A DNA stretch of 64,000 nt from Chryseobacterium salipaludis (GCF_022968825.1 NZ_JALHKS010000005.1:152663-216662); one strand, 5' to 3'; shown: positions 51,278-61,858, counted from the stretch's first letter. Program-made: numbers and translations. Notes: generated by a model from the letters alone, not told the origin.

Positions 51278-51862
51278 TCAGCGGTAAAAGCTGCTGCCGT
51301 CCAGGTATTCAAAAACTTCCGGAGGCAACATGGGCCGCACATTCTTACCTTCCTTTATCATATTGCGGATTTCCGTGGCAGAAAGTTCAATTACCGGCGC
51401 ACTGATCACCGAAATATTGGCATGCTTACTCAAAGGATGGTCTTCTTTTGCTTCACTAAACAGCCGCGGATACACAATGATCTGGTGGTTGCTGACGAGC
51501 TGCTCACTGTTCTTCCATTTGTGCAGGCTGTTGAGATTATCTTCACCCATGATGAGAGCGAAGGAATGATCAGGGTGTTTTTCTTTCAGGTAGGTCAGCG
51601 TATCAATCGTATAGCTCGGCACCGGCAACGAAAATTCAATATTGGAGGCGCGCATATTCGGATAGTTGCGCACCGCGAGCTGTACCATATCCAGCCGGTT
51701 ATGGTCATTAAGCAGCGATTTTTTATTTTTAAAAGGATTTTGCGGGCTTACCACAAACCACAGTTCTTCCATATCTGTATTTTCTAAAATATAGTTGGCA
51801 AGAATGAGGTGACCGATATGAATAGGATTGAAACTGCCGAAAAATAAACCGGTTTTTTTCAT
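51278..51862 (-). CDS. nadD: Nicotinate-nucleotide adenylyltransferase
   Basis: 194 residues from the ATG at 51862 (MKKTGLFFGSFNPIHIGHLILA); an in-frame ATG 11 codons upstream is unlikely. The nucleotidyltransferase motifs GSFNPIHIGHL, VSPQNPFK, FALIMGEDNL and ISATEIR (here LSATEIRNMI) are intact. It makes deamido-NAD from nicotinate mononucleotide and ATP. Divergent from the Omp85 gene with a 113-bp gap. Confidence 0.95.
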   Translation of the reverse strand: MKKTGLFFGSFNPIHIGHLILANYILENTDMEELWFVVSPQNPFKNKKSLLNDHNRLDMVQLAVRNYPNMRASNIEFSLPVPSYTIDTLTYLKEKHPDHSFALIMGEDNLNSLHKWKNSEQLVSNHQIIVYPRLFSEAKEDHPLSKHANISVISAPVIELSATEIRNMIKEGKNVRPMLPPEVFEYLDGSSFYR

Positions 51863-51975
51863 AGAAAGAAATCTGCTGACCTGCAGCTGAAACAATTAAT
51901 TATAATTTTATAAAGATAATTAAAACGATACATACGAAACCGTACTTTTACCGGTTTGATAGAGACAGCCTGCAA

Positions 51976-53580
51976 ATGAAACTTCGCTTCAGTTTTTTTC
52001 TTTTTTGGATTACGTTTTTCTGCGCCGCACAGCAAGGCCTGCGACTGCGGGATTCTTCGTCGGGCGAAGAGGTCGTTAAAAAAGATTCTGCGGCTGCGGT
52101 TCAGTTTCTGGATTCACTGGCGCAGAACAGATATTATCTTACTAAAGTCCTGTCCGTCGAAAATACAGATACAGGCACTCTTATTATATATGATAAAGGC
52201 AAAAGTTTCAACACTGGATATATAAAACCGGATGAGGAACTACAGCAAACTTTTTCCTGGCCGGAAGAAATATATACAAAGAACATTGACTCGCTCCGAA
52301 GCACCATCAACAGTTACTTCGCAGATCAGGGGTATCTCTTTAACCGTGTTAAAAGCGATTACGACGGCATGAAAAACGGAGCGCCGCTAATCCATCTTTC
52401 GGTGGAAAAAAACGACCGTCGGACTATTGATGCGCTTGTTTTTAAAGAATATGAAAAAGTTCCCTGGCGATTTCGCAGAAATCTGGAATTGCAATATCTC
52501 GGCAAGCCGTATCAGACGAATACACTGCGACGTCTGCAAAATGAATTGCGCAACCATCCGTTTGTTGCTTTAATCAAAGGCCCGGAAACGCTTTTTACTA
52601 AAGATTCCACCCAGGTATTTTTAACTCTACAAAAGAAGAAATCCAACACTTTCGATGGTATTGTCGGCTTTGGTAATGATAAGAACGAAAAGTTCACGTT
52701 CAACGGCAGCCTGAATCTGCAGTTCCGGAATGTTTTTAACAGCTTCGAAAGTATTGATATTTACTGGCAGCGGAGCCCGGACCGCGGACAGAATTTCGAT
52801 CTGAAAACAGATGTTCCGTTCCTGTTTCGCTCGAATGTAGGCGGGCAGCTGGATGTGCGAATTTTCAGACAGGATTCTACGTATGCTAATGTGAAAGTTA
52901 TTCCTTCTCTGTACCTGTTGCGCGGATTAAAGCAGAAAACAGGCGTACGCGGAATCTTTGAGACATCAGCCGTTTTAGATTCATTATATACCCAGGCCAG
53001 AGACTTTTCACGTGCAGGTGTGGGTATCTGGTATGAATATAAAGTTCCGTCGGAGGTGCCGCTGTTTATACATTCAACAAAAATTACTGCGTCGGGCGAC
53101 TGGCTATTAACAAGTTATGCGGCGGATGACGCTAAAACTTCTCACCAGGGGAATTTTTCAGCTCATGGAGAACATATAATTTCGCTTGGCACTCCACACT
53201 TTCTGCAGTTAAAGGCTGAAGGCGCTCTGCTTACTTCTGCACAAAACGCCGGACGAAATGAAATGCTGCGGTTCGGTGGCTGGAACTCCCTGCGCGGTTT
53301 TAACGAACAGTCACTTTTCGCCGATACATATTTATACGGTGGCGCAGAATACCGATATTTGGCGAATCAAGATGCCTTTTTTGATTTGTTTATACAATCA
53401 GGCTATTTGCAAAATGCAGCGTTCAATTTATCCACCGGACTCTACAGTTTCGGGCTTGGCTTTAACCTTAAAATACCTATTGGTATTCTTAACCTTCAGA
53501 TTTCTAACGGCAATGAATTCGGCAACACGCTGCGATTTGCAGACACGAAGATACACTGGGGTGTGGTGAGCAGATTTTAA
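51976..53580 (+). CDS. BamA/TamA-family outer-membrane protein
   Basis: 534 residues. Signal peptide MKLRFSFFLFWITFFCAAQQ. One or two POTRA-like domains (about 90-230, TKNIDSLRSTINSYFADQGYLFNRV) lead into an Omp85 barrel with the motif LRFGGWNSLRGFNEQ and a C-terminal Phe. It is shorter than BamA or TamL and is not lipidated. Its clients are unknown; no TamB-like partner is adjacent, though a tamB-tamL pair lies 30 kb away. Confidence 0.88.
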   Translation: MKLRFSFFLFWITFFCAAQQGLRLRDSSSGEEVVKKDSAAAVQFLDSLAQNRYYLTKVLSVENTDTGTLIIYDKGKSFNTGYIKPDEELQQTFSWPEEIYTKNIDSLRSTINSYFADQGYLFNRVKSDYDGMKNGAPLIHLSVEKNDRRTIDALVFKEYEKVPWRFRRNLELQYLGKPYQTNTLRRLQNELRNHPFVALIKGPETLFTKDSTQVFLTLQKKKSNTFDGIVGFGNDKNEKFTFNGSLNLQFRNVFNSFESIDIYWQRSPDRGQNFDLKTDVPFLFRSNVGGQLDVRIFRQDSTYANVKVIPSLYLLRGLKQKTGVRGIFETSAVLDSLYTQARDFSRAGVGIWYEYKVPSEVPLFIHSTKITASGDWLLTSYAADDAKTSHQGNFSAHGEHIISLGTPHFLQLKAEGALLTSAQNAGRNEMLRFGGWNSLRGFNEQSLFADTYLYGGAEYRYLANQDAFFDLFIQSGYLQNAAFNLSTGLYSFGLGFNLKIPIGILNLQISNGNEFGNTLRFADTKIHWGVVSRF

Positions 53581-53606
53581 AATCGATCTTGCAAAATTGT
53601 TGTTTC

Positions 53607-54368
53607 TCATCCTTGCATTCGCTGCTTCCATTCTGCAATCTGGAATTTACTGATGAAGACTTCTGCATCCGTTTCGGGCGCTGGTTGAAGAACGAGCTCT
53701 ATTTTTTGGCTTGAATGTTTTATGACTTCCTTGACGGATGCTGTGTTTACAATGAACTTGCGGTTCACTTTAAAGAAAAGCTTTGGGTCAATTCTGGTGA
53801 TGATATCTTTCAGCGTATCGTCGTAGAGATAAGTGTGGTCGTCCGTCGATGTGATGAATAAGTATTTACCTGATGCAAAAAAGTACGCGATCTGCCTTTC
53901 GTCCAGCGACCTTATTTTATGACCGTCTGTCACCACAAACTTCCGGATGATGCTCTCCCCTGTTTTGCTCAGGTTCGCCAAGGCTTGCAGTGTATTTGCG
54001 GGCTTCATGCTCTGTCGGATTGTTATAAATTTTTCCAGGGCAGCGTAGAGCTGTTCAGGCTCAAACGGTTTTAGAATATAGTCGATGGTGAAATGGCGAA
54101 ATACTTTGATAGCATATTCATCATAAGCCGTAATGAAGATCACTGGCGTACGAAGCTCCACCTCTTCAAAAATGCCAAGACTCTTACCGTCTCCCAAATG
54201 AATATCCATAAAAATTAGGTCCACCATATTTTCCTTGAAGAACTCAATAGCTTGCTTTTTCGACCGTAAGCTGGTGATTGTGGAAAACCCGATGACGTCC
54301 TGACTTTCTAAAATCTCTTTCAGATAGTTCAGCGCCAGCAGTTCATCTTCTACAATTGCAACTCTCAT
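53607..54368 (-). CDS. LytTR-family response regulator
   Basis: 253 residues from the second in-frame ATG (54368), giving MRVAIVEDELLALNYL. The receiver domain has the acidic pocket VEDE, phospho-acceptor Asp55 (LIFMDIHLGDG), Thr (FITAYDEYA) and Lys (YILKPFEP). Residues 140-250 form the LytTR DNA-binding domain (FFKVNRKFIVN, STDDHTYLYDDTLKDI). It should be paired with the LytS-type kinase at 61959-63620, at the far end of the same locus. A terminator lies just upstream. Confidence 0.92.
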   Translation of the reverse strand: MRVAIVEDELLALNYLKEILESQDVIGFSTITSLRSKKQAIEFFKENMVDLIFMDIHLGDGKSLGIFEEVELRTPVIFITAYDEYAIKVFRHFTIDYILKPFEPEQLYAALEKFITIRQSMKPANTLQALANLSKTGESIIRKFVVTDGHKIRSLDERQIAYFFASGKYLFITSTDDHTYLYDDTLKDIITRIDPKLFFKVNRKFIVNTASVKEVIKHSSQKIELVLQPAPETDAEVFISKFQIAEWKQRMQG

Positions 54369-54386
54369 ACAGTGCAAAAGTATAAA

Positions 54387-54414
54387 AACCGCTCAAACTT
54401 TCGTCTGAGCGGTT
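54387..54414 (-). terminator. Terminator after susD
   Basis: 9-bp arms AACCGCTCA/TGAGCGGTT with a 10-nt loop, followed by TTTTTA on the minus strand. It ends 19 bp before the regulator's start codon, so the regulator gene depends on read-through or on a promoter inside susD. Confidence 0.8.
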
Positions 54415-54441
54415 GCTGTAAAAAAAATGATATGAAGTAAT

Positions 54442-55764
54442 TTACAGGTTGGGGTTGTTTGCCTTCGCAGCAGGCGGCACTTCAATGGTGTAGCGCACGT
54501 CGTTTGGCTGTAACACATACTGCATTCCGCTAACGGTATGGGTAATTTGTTTCTGGTCGGCTCTTCTCAGATCGAACCACCGGTGCCCTTCGGCAGTAAA
54601 TTCGCGGAAACGCTCATCGAGGATGAACTTCATGAAGTCTGTGGCGTTCATCGCGGCTACCGTGGTTTGGATGTTCGCAAATCCTGCTGCAGTGTACCTT
54701 TTCGACAGAACCGTCATTAGCGCATCTTTGGCCTGTGAAAGCTGTCCGAGTTTCAGCAGCGCTTCCGATTTAATGAAATACAGTTCAGCCGTTCTGAATG
54801 ATACTCTGAAATCAGTACTTCCGCCTTTTTTCAATTTATATTTACTGCCCGATTTTTCAAAGTAAAGTCCAAAACGCTTATCATTTGTTTGGTCATAACT
54901 GCCGATGAGTTCAGGCGAAGCAAAAGACACATTCTGCACCGCATTGTTAAACGCATAATCCAGTGACATGATCGATTCCTTTGAGTCGAAACGGCTCGGC
55001 ACGGTGGCAGCCGTAGCATTCAGATCCACCAAGTCGTTTTGGATGAACAAAGCGGCATTGACAAAAGTGAGCGCCGCATCATAATTCTGCTGATACAGTG
55101 CCACGCGCGCCTGCAATGCTTCGAGAGCCGCTTTTGAAAAACGGTAACGCGTAGACTGCTCCTGCTTTGCTTTCACCATTAAAGTTTCAGCTTGTGTAAG
55201 GTCTGCATGAATCTGATCGTACACCTGCTGCACCGAGGAAGCGGGTAATACCTGCTCAAGATCGATCTCAAGGCTGATCGGAACGCCGTTGTCCGAAGCT
55301 GCCGTTGTCTCGTTGTATGGCTTGCCATAAAGGTTTACCAAATCAAAATAAGAGTAAGCTCTTAACGCATAAGCCTCGGCTAGAATCTGATTTTTTTCAT
55401 CTCCTGCAGCCATGGTCTTGACTCCCTCATTGATGGTTTGGTTGAGATAAAAAATGGTGGAGTAAAAGCTGACCCACGGAAACTGTGTGGTTACCGCGTC
55501 GAGGTTGGAATCCTTCCACATGGTGATCTCACGGTAGTTAGGGAAATCCATGCTGTATTCATCCAGATTCAGTTCATCAGTGCGCAGTGCTGAGAGCGAT
55601 TTGTGCGCAGGATATTTGGCATAAGCCGAAGTAAGTACCTCGCGGTAATCTTCCGTAGAGGTTGGGATCACTTTTCCCTCGGGTTGAATGTCGAGGAAGC
55701 GGTCGCAGCTTACCGTGCTCAAACTGAGCGCGGTAGCGGCTGCTATGGTGAATATTCTTTTCAT
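54442..55764 (-). CDS. SusD/RagB-family outer-membrane lipoprotein
   Basis: 440 residues, somewhat shorter than usual. Lipobox LSTVSC-D (Cys20) then RFLDIQPEGKVIPTS, the standard SusD opening. TPR-like helices (EAYALRAYSYFDLVNLYGKPYN), and the C-terminal RFREFTAEGHRWFDLRRADQ are diagnostic. It binds substrate on the cell surface as the lid of the SusC channel. It lies 77 bp downstream of susC and 28 bp upstream of the terminator. Confidence 0.95.
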   Translation of the reverse strand: MKRIFTIAAATALSLSTVSCDRFLDIQPEGKVIPTSTEDYREVLTSAYAKYPAHKSLSALRTDELNLDEYSMDFPNYREITMWKDSNLDAVTTQFPWVSFYSTIFYLNQTINEGVKTMAAGDEKNQILAEAYALRAYSYFDLVNLYGKPYNETTAASDNGVPISLEIDLEQVLPASSVQQVYDQIHADLTQAETLMVKAKQEQSTRYRFSKAALEALQARVALYQQNYDAALTFVNAALFIQNDLVDLNATAATVPSRFDSKESIMSLDYAFNNAVQNVSFASPELIGSYDQTNDKRFGLYFEKSGSKYKLKKGGSTDFRVSFRTAELYFIKSEALLKLGQLSQAKDALMTVLSKRYTAAGFANIQTTVAAMNATDFMKFILDERFREFTAEGHRWFDLRRADQKQITHTVSGMQYVLQPNDVRYTIEVPPAAKANNPNL

Positions 55765-55841
55765 TGCTGATGTATGCTTTTTTGGCCACTGCTGTTCGGT
55801 CTTTAAAAAATTCAGAACAGCCGTCGCCTTTTTAAAATGTG

Positions 55842-58800
55842 TTAAAATGAAAGGTTCAGTCCTACCGTCACCGATTTCTGGATCGGTTGTGCGTAGATGT
55901 TCCCGTAAGTTTCAGGATCGAAATAACCGTCGTAGCCGTTGCTGAAAACAAACAAATTGCGGGCTTCCACATTCAACCGCAGTGATGAAACGCCTACCTG
56001 ATCGGTAAAATTCTTCGGCAGCGTATAGCCCAGACGGATACTGGAAATCCGCAGGTATGAAATCTCTTTCGCCCAGATGTCCAGCAGCGCATAGGTGTTG
56101 GCGCGGTTGTCGGCAAACCATTTGTTGGCCATCCAGCCGTCAGGATTTGCGTCGATATCACCGCCGGTGATGCCCGGCAATGTACTGCCCGCCTGCCAAA
56201 TGTCCTGAGTATAGTTTCTTCCACGATCCAGTTCCATACCGCGGAAAGACGGTGAGCGCATCACGGTTTGCTTCAGATTAAAAGCGGCAGAAACAGCAAG
56301 ATCAAAATTCTTGTATTTAAAATTATTGATGATACCGCCCGTATACTTCGGGTCGCGGTCGCCTATGTAGGTGAACAGCCCGCGGATTTCGGAGTTGCTG
56401 AATTTCGTGCCGACCAGCTGACCCGGGTAAAAATCGTCCCACTCATCAAACAATTGAAAGAATTCCGAAGCACTGACTTTGTCGTTGCCTTTCCAGAACA
56501 GCGGGTTGCCGTTTGAATCTATTCCTGCCGTTTTCAACGCAAAAACCGCATTCACAGGAAGACCGACTCTGGATGGCAAAGTAGAATTGTCCCGCACCTG
56601 CTCATCTAATACCGTGCTCTTATTGTGCGCAAAGTTGATGGTGGTGCTCCATTTGAAATTGTCGTTATTGATATTCCTTGTGGACAGTGCAAGTTCAAAA
56701 CCTTTGTTAGTCAGGCTGCCCCAGTTCACCAGTGTATATTCAAAACCCGTTTCCAGTGGAGTTTCCTTCATGCTGATCATGTCGGTACCCTTTCGGTGAT
56801 AAACGTCTGCAGTAAGGTTGATTCTGTTGTTGAACAAACCGAGATCTACGCCCACATTGGTGTTGGTGGTTTTCTCCCAGCGCAGTTTACCGTTTGGCGG
56901 ACTGATGACATTGATGATGTCTTCCTTCGTTCCCGGCAAAATGCTCGTGTCGCTGTATTCACCGATGAAATACGGCGAGGTATTTCTGTCGATGTTGCCC
57001 TGCAAACCATAGGAACCACGGAATCTCAGATTAGAGATGAAATCCACATTCTGCATGAACTCTTCGCGCGAAGCCAGCCAAGATGCCGAAGCCGCCCAAA
57101 TCGGCAGGTAACGGTATTTCTTATCTACACCGAAAAGGTTGGTACCGTCATATCTGGCGCTTCCGAAGAAGGTATATTTCCGGTCAAAAGTGTAGGATGC
57201 CGTGGCATAGAAAGAAGCATATGCATTCTCGATCGGCGCGATTTCTCGGTAAGCTTCGAATCGCTTATCCGAAGCATAGTTGGAGCTTGGGAAGACAATC
57301 GGGGTCGCTCTTTTGGTCACGGGATTATAACCGAAAGCTTTGGTCACCGTCGTATTGTCCATGGTTTTTCGCAGTTCAGAACCTGCCATCAAATCGATTT
57401 CATGACGGCTGCCAATTTTGGTGCTGTAGAGGGCCTGTAATTTCCAGTTGTATTGAAAGAAATCATTGTCCCAATTTTGCTTAATGGCGCCCTCTGGCAG
57501 GAAATATTTATAGCCGCCGTTCTGGTAATAACGCGTAGCCTCTTTCAGCTTTCTGGTGAAGTAGGTGTTTTGTGCAGCGTATTTTTCGCTATCGTTCACA
57601 TCGTATTGAATACCAAATTGTGAAGCGAGCTTCAGTCCTCTCGCCAGCTTATAGTCAATATCGAGGATGGCTTTCAACGATTTATTCTTCAGCGAATAAT
57701 GTGTATTCTCTCTTTCTTCGAGGAAATTGAACGGAATGTAACGATCGTCGAAACCGTCGATGTCGCGATCGTATCGGTAAGAACCATCCGCATTGAACGG
57801 CGTTAGATACGGATTCACATTTCTGGAATAGTTGACGGGATTGATGGACGCATCGGCATCGGTCACAAAGGATTTTCTCTCGCTCTCGGTACCGAAAACG
57901 GAAATACCAACATTCAGTCTATCGTTGACTTTATAATTGTTTTTTAAAGTCAGGTTAAAACGCTCGAAGCCCGTACCGATGGTCGTTCCCTGCTCGTTGA
58001 AATAACCCAGCGACAGGTAGTAGTCCGAATTGTTGGTGCCGCCCGAAACGCTGGCGCCGTACTGATGGTTAATGGCGGTGCGGTACAGCAGTTTGCCCCA
58101 GTCGGTATTGTTGCTGCGCAGCGCACTGATTTGTGCTTGTGCCTCCGGGTTCAGTGCTTCCCAACCGCCTGCACGGAATGCATTGAGTTGATTGGTAGCG
58201 TTTAGGATGCGCATCACTTCGCCTTTGTCGTCGCGGAAAGTAAGCTCAGATCTGCCTGCGAGCATCAGTTCCAAATCTACTTTTTCCGAAGCGTTCAGCA
58301 GATTTAGTTTTGAGAAATCAGGGCGAAGGTTTACAAAAGTATCGGCACTGAAGTTTACCTTCATCGCACCTTTCATGCCTTTTTTGGTGGTAATAGAAAT
58401 CACACCGTTGGCTGCTCTGGCGCCGTAAATAGCCGTAGCCGCGGCGTCTTTTAATATCGTAATATCTTCTATATCGTTGGGGTTTAAACCCGCAATAGAG
58501 AAATTCTGTAACTGATCCAGGTTGTCTTTATCGCTGAAGTCCGGCACATCATTTCCTTCCAGCGGCAAACCGTCAATGACCCACAATGGATCCTGCGGTC
58601 CAGAAAGCGAAGCCGTACCACGAATTCTGATTTTTGCAGGACTGCCTGGCGCTCCCGTTTCGGGCGTGACGACCACACCCGCCACCTGACCTTCCAACAG
58701 TTTGTCCACACTGGCTACACCTGCCTGCTGAATATCGTTCATCTTCACGGTATTCACCGCAGAAGTCAGTTTGCGCTTTTCGATTCTCTGATAACCAGTA

Positions 58801-59180
58801 AGCACTACCTCCTGAATGCTCGATTCCTTATTTGAAGTGCTGACAGGTTGCAGTTTTACAGTGTACTGCACCTGGCCCGGATACAGCTGCAAAATCTCAG
58901 CTTCGTAACCGGGAAAGCTGATGGTGACGGACTGGGTTTCGGCAGGGATTTCCAGCGAGAAGTGGCCCTCCTTTGTCGTGATGGAACCTACCGAAACACT
59001 TTCGATAATGCCTGCCTCCGAGGTGGCAGAAGAAACCGACTGTGCATCAATTTTCACTGAAGCACCTACCAAGCCTTTGGCCGTGGTTACGTCCTGCACA
59101 GTTCCTGTGATCACCCTCTTCTGCTGGGCGTAGGCCATGCTTGCAGCCAGCAGAGGTAAAAGAACTAATGATTTTTTCAT
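55842..59180 (-). CDS. SusC/RagA-family TonB-dependent transporter
   Basis: 1112 residues. Signal peptide, then a carboxypeptidase-like domain (VITGTVQDVTTAKGLVGASV) with a longer-than-usual central segment, the TonB-box region (SSIQEVVLTGYQRIEKRKLTSAV), plug (KLLEGQVAGVVVTPETGAPGS, DPLWVIDGLPLEGND, DIEDITILKDAAATAIYGAR) and a 22-strand barrel ending in Phe. It imports large substrates through the outer membrane using TonB energy. Given the protease upstream, peptides are the likely cargo; this is an inference. Confidence 0.95.
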   Translation of the reverse strand: MKKSLVLLPLLAASMAYAQQKRVITGTVQDVTTAKGLVGASVKIDAQSVSSATSEAGIIESVSVGSITTKEGHFSLEIPAETQSVTISFPGYEAEILQLYPGQVQYTVKLQPVSTSNKESSIQEVVLTGYQRIEKRKLTSAVNTVKMNDIQQAGVASVDKLLEGQVAGVVVTPETGAPGSPAKIRIRGTASLSGPQDPLWVIDGLPLEGNDVPDFSDKDNLDQLQNFSIAGLNPNDIEDITILKDAAATAIYGARAANGVISITTKKGMKGAMKVNFSADTFVNLRPDFSKLNLLNASEKVDLELMLAGRSELTFRDDKGEVMRILNATNQLNAFRAGGWEALNPEAQAQISALRSNNTDWGKLLYRTAINHQYGASVSGGTNNSDYYLSLGYFNEQGTTIGTGFERFNLTLKNNYKVNDRLNVGISVFGTESERKSFVTDADASINPVNYSRNVNPYLTPFNADGSYRYDRDIDGFDDRYIPFNFLEERENTHYSLKNKSLKAILDIDYKLARGLKLASQFGIQYDVNDSEKYAAQNTYFTRKLKEATRYYQNGGYKYFLPEGAIKQNWDNDFFQYNWKLQALYSTKIGSRHEIDLMAGSELRKTMDNTTVTKAFGYNPVTKRATPIVFPSSNYASDKRFEAYREIAPIENAYASFYATASYTFDRKYTFFGSARYDGTNLFGVDKKYRYLPIWAASASWLASREEFMQNVDFISNLRFRGSYGLQGNIDRNTSPYFIGEYSDTSILPGTKEDIINVISPPNGKLRWEKTTNTNVGVDLGLFNNRINLTADVYHRKGTDMISMKETPLETGFEYTLVNWGSLTNKGFELALSTRNINNDNFKWSTTINFAHNKSTVLDEQVRDNSTLPSRVGLPVNAVFALKTAGIDSNGNPLFWKGNDKVSASEFFQLFDEWDDFYPGQLVGTKFSNSEIRGLFTYIGDRDPKYTGGIINNFKYKNFDLAVSAAFNLKQTVMRSPSFRGMELDRGRNYTQDIWQAGSTLPGITGGDIDANPDGWMANKWFADNRANTYALLDIWAKEISYLRISSIRLGYTLPKNFTDQVGVSSLRLNVEARNLFVFSNGYDGYFDPETYGNIYAQPIQKSVTVGLNLSF

Positions 59181-59272
59181 TTACTATGGTCTGTATTTTT
59201 TAGCCGTTCCCTGTTCTGTACGAGTGATCGTGGTTACTTTGACGGCTGTTCTTTCTTATGTTTAAATACGGT

Positions 59273-61831
59273 TTATTTTAAAGCTTCTTCAATGCGGATG
59301 ATCAGGTCCGCGTAGTGCGCACGCGTTGCCGAATCTCCGCTGTTTTTCCTCTTACGAATGAGGTTTAAAACATTTTGCAGCTCGGCCCTTTTGTAGGTCG
59401 TTACTTCGGAGACGCGTTTCATCGATGAATAGTTGATGTTGCGCAACATTTGGTCTTCACTCAGATAATTGCAGAGCATCGGCACGCCCAAAGTCTGCTG
59501 TACCGAAAGCGCCTTAACGGCCGTTTTCTCGAACAGTTTATTGGTAGATACAATCAGTGCATCAACATAATTTTTCTGGGTCATCCGTTCCAACATACCC
59601 AGGTTTCCTTTCTTGCCGAAAGCTGCATCGCGCACTTGGCTGAACAGATTTTGAACGGTATAAATTTCTGCGTTTGTTCCCAACTCTTCGCGCTTCAGTT
59701 CGGTTTCCAGCATGCGCAAAAGACGGTCGTCGGTAAAGAGGTAATAAATGACGGCATATTGCATTCCGCGCGCAAGCGTGTACGGGGACTGCTCATACGG
59801 CCCGACAGGTGTTTTCTTCACCGCATAAGTTTTCTCCAAAATCGGATTGAAGAACAACCATTTCGGCAGATTAATGACATTTTTGTTCAGATAATCCACC
59901 GCTTTCCGCTGCATCTGCGCAGGCACAGGTTCGTAGGCTTTTTTATTATTTCCGAATACCAGACGGTCCAGATAAATCCCGCCCACATTTGCCATCACAT
60001 GATGACTGTATAAGTCCCATTGTCCTACCGCACCATAATATAATCTACCCGCATCTTCATACGTTTTGCCGTTTTCATAAGTCCACGCAAGCAGGTTATC
60101 TACCACTCTTTTCAGGTTCATTACACCATATTGGCTGGCCAGCACAGCGTCATTGCCCAAGTCTTCTGACTGCGAGCGCGGGTCCACCGTATCCAGATAG
60201 CTTTGTTGCTCGCCGTAAAAATATTTGGGGTCGTTTTCATGGTCGGCGATTAGCTTTTTGAGCGCCGCTTTTTCTGTATACATATTGGGATACCAACGGT
60301 AGCCCCATTCTATGGCGTATTTGTCATAAACACCGATCTTCGGTGTAATGGCGGTAACACCGTCCTCCGGCTGCGCCACATAATTATAACGCGCATAATC
60401 CATGATGGATGGTGCGGTGCCGCCCATTTTATCGGTAAATTCTTTCGAACGCAAAGCTTCCACGGGATACGCGAAAGATGCGCCCATGTTGTGCTTGAGT
60501 CCAAAAGTATGGCCCACTTCGTGCGAGGAAACGAATCGAATGGCCTCGCCCATATGTTCGTCGCTGAATTTATTGCCACGCGCTTTTGGATCGATCGGGC
60601 CTGTCTGGATGCGCATCCAGTCGTGCAACGATGTCATCACATTGTGCCACCAAACGATATCTGACTCCAGAATTTCGCCGCTTCGGGGGTCCACAACTGA
60701 TGGTCCCATAGCATTGGCTTTCGGAGAGGCAACATAGGTAATCACGGAGTAACGCACATCGTCAATGTCGAAATCCTTATCATTCTCGGTCGGCATTTTG
60801 GCGATGACCGCATTTTTAAAACCTGCTTTTTCAAAAGCAACCTGCCAATCGTAAACGCCTGCAATAATTTTATCACGCCATTGCGGCGGCGTAGCAGGAT
60901 CGATATAGTAAACGATTGGTTTCTTCGGTTCTACCGATTCACCTCTCAAATATCTTTCTTTGTCTTCATCTTTTGGCTCCAAACGCCAGCGCGTGATGAG
61001 CTTCCTTTCCTCCATGCGCTGTTGACTGTCGTTAAAAAACCAATGGTTCTCGGTAAAATAGCCAACTCTGTCGTCGGCGAAGCGCGGTTGCATCGGTGTT
61101 TTGGACAGCAGAACGATATTGCTGGTCACCCCTAAAGTCACGGGCAGATCTACTCCGCCCTCATTGACTGAAGTCGTCAATTGTGATTTAACTACAATAT
61201 TCTCAGGAAAAGTTTTTACCGCCTCAATGTAGGAAAGTTCAGATTTTACCGATCCGCCTAAGCCGGTACTGGCCAAGACATCGTTAAAGCTCTTTTTATT
61301 CCCGTCAAAAATCTTATTGACCTTGATGGCAACTGAGGTGGAATCCGCATTTTTGGCTTCGACGTCAAAGACTTCAATAATTGATTCCGCAAAATTTTCT
61401 CTAACGGATTGGGTGATGGCATCTTTTTCAGGCGACGAAACTTTTGGTGTGGACGTTTTTACCCAAACTTTCTTCGCCACTTCATCATGATGAAATGTGA
61501 TGACTTTGTTTTCATAGTTCATCCCTTTATTTAAGCCGGCTTCGTTCACTTCCATCGGCACCTGCGAAATTTTGTTGACAATCAGGAACTGGCGATTCAT
61601 TAGCGAATTGGGAATCTCGAAATACACATCCGTTCCTTTAACGATGGTATTGAACATCCCCTTGGTGTAGGTCGCTTTTTTGATTAGCTCTTCCATCTTT
61701 TTCATTTTCTTGGAAGAACTTGCCTTTTCCGTTTTTTCTTTATCGCTTTTTTCGCTGTCTTTCTGCTGCGCATTTACCGCTGTGGAAAAAAGCGCCAGTC
61801 CGAAATAAATTGCTAATGTATATTGCTTCAT
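59273..61831 (-). CDS. Zinc-dependent metalloprotease (DUF5117/DUF4953 type)
   Basis: 852 residues with a signal peptide (MKQYTLAIYFGLALFSTAVNAQ) and a Lys/Glu/Ser-rich linker. A beta-rich DUF5117-like region (60-290) precedes the metzincin-like catalytic domain, whose zinc site is His437-Glu438-xx-His441-xx-Gly444-xx-His447 (HEVGHTFGLKHN). The C-terminal 300 residues are helical. Members of this family often accompany SusC/SusD genes in Bacteroidota. It probably cuts proteins outside the cell or in the periplasm for import by the neighbouring transporter. Confidence 0.9.
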   Translation of the reverse strand: MKQYTLAIYFGLALFSTAVNAQQKDSEKSDKEKTEKASSSKKMKKMEELIKKATYTKGMFNTIVKGTDVYFEIPNSLMNRQFLIVNKISQVPMEVNEAGLNKGMNYENKVITFHHDEVAKKVWVKTSTPKVSSPEKDAITQSVRENFAESIIEVFDVEAKNADSTSVAIKVNKIFDGNKKSFNDVLASTGLGGSVKSELSYIEAVKTFPENIVVKSQLTTSVNEGGVDLPVTLGVTSNIVLLSKTPMQPRFADDRVGYFTENHWFFNDSQQRMEERKLITRWRLEPKDEDKERYLRGESVEPKKPIVYYIDPATPPQWRDKIIAGVYDWQVAFEKAGFKNAVIAKMPTENDKDFDIDDVRYSVITYVASPKANAMGPSVVDPRSGEILESDIVWWHNVMTSLHDWMRIQTGPIDPKARGNKFSDEHMGEAIRFVSSHEVGHTFGLKHNMGASFAYPVEALRSKEFTDKMGGTAPSIMDYARYNYVAQPEDGVTAITPKIGVYDKYAIEWGYRWYPNMYTEKAALKKLIADHENDPKYFYGEQQSYLDTVDPRSQSEDLGNDAVLASQYGVMNLKRVVDNLLAWTYENGKTYEDAGRLYYGAVGQWDLYSHHVMANVGGIYLDRLVFGNNKKAYEPVPAQMQRKAVDYLNKNVINLPKWLFFNPILEKTYAVKKTPVGPYEQSPYTLARGMQYAVIYYLFTDDRLLRMLETELKREELGTNAEIYTVQNLFSQVRDAAFGKKGNLGMLERMTQKNYVDALIVSTNKLFEKTAVKALSVQQTLGVPMLCNYLSEDQMLRNINYSSMKRVSEVTTYKRAELQNVLNLIRKRKNSGDSATRAHYADLIIRIEEALK

Positions 61832-61858
61832 TTACCGTTGTTTGAATTGCGACAATGA

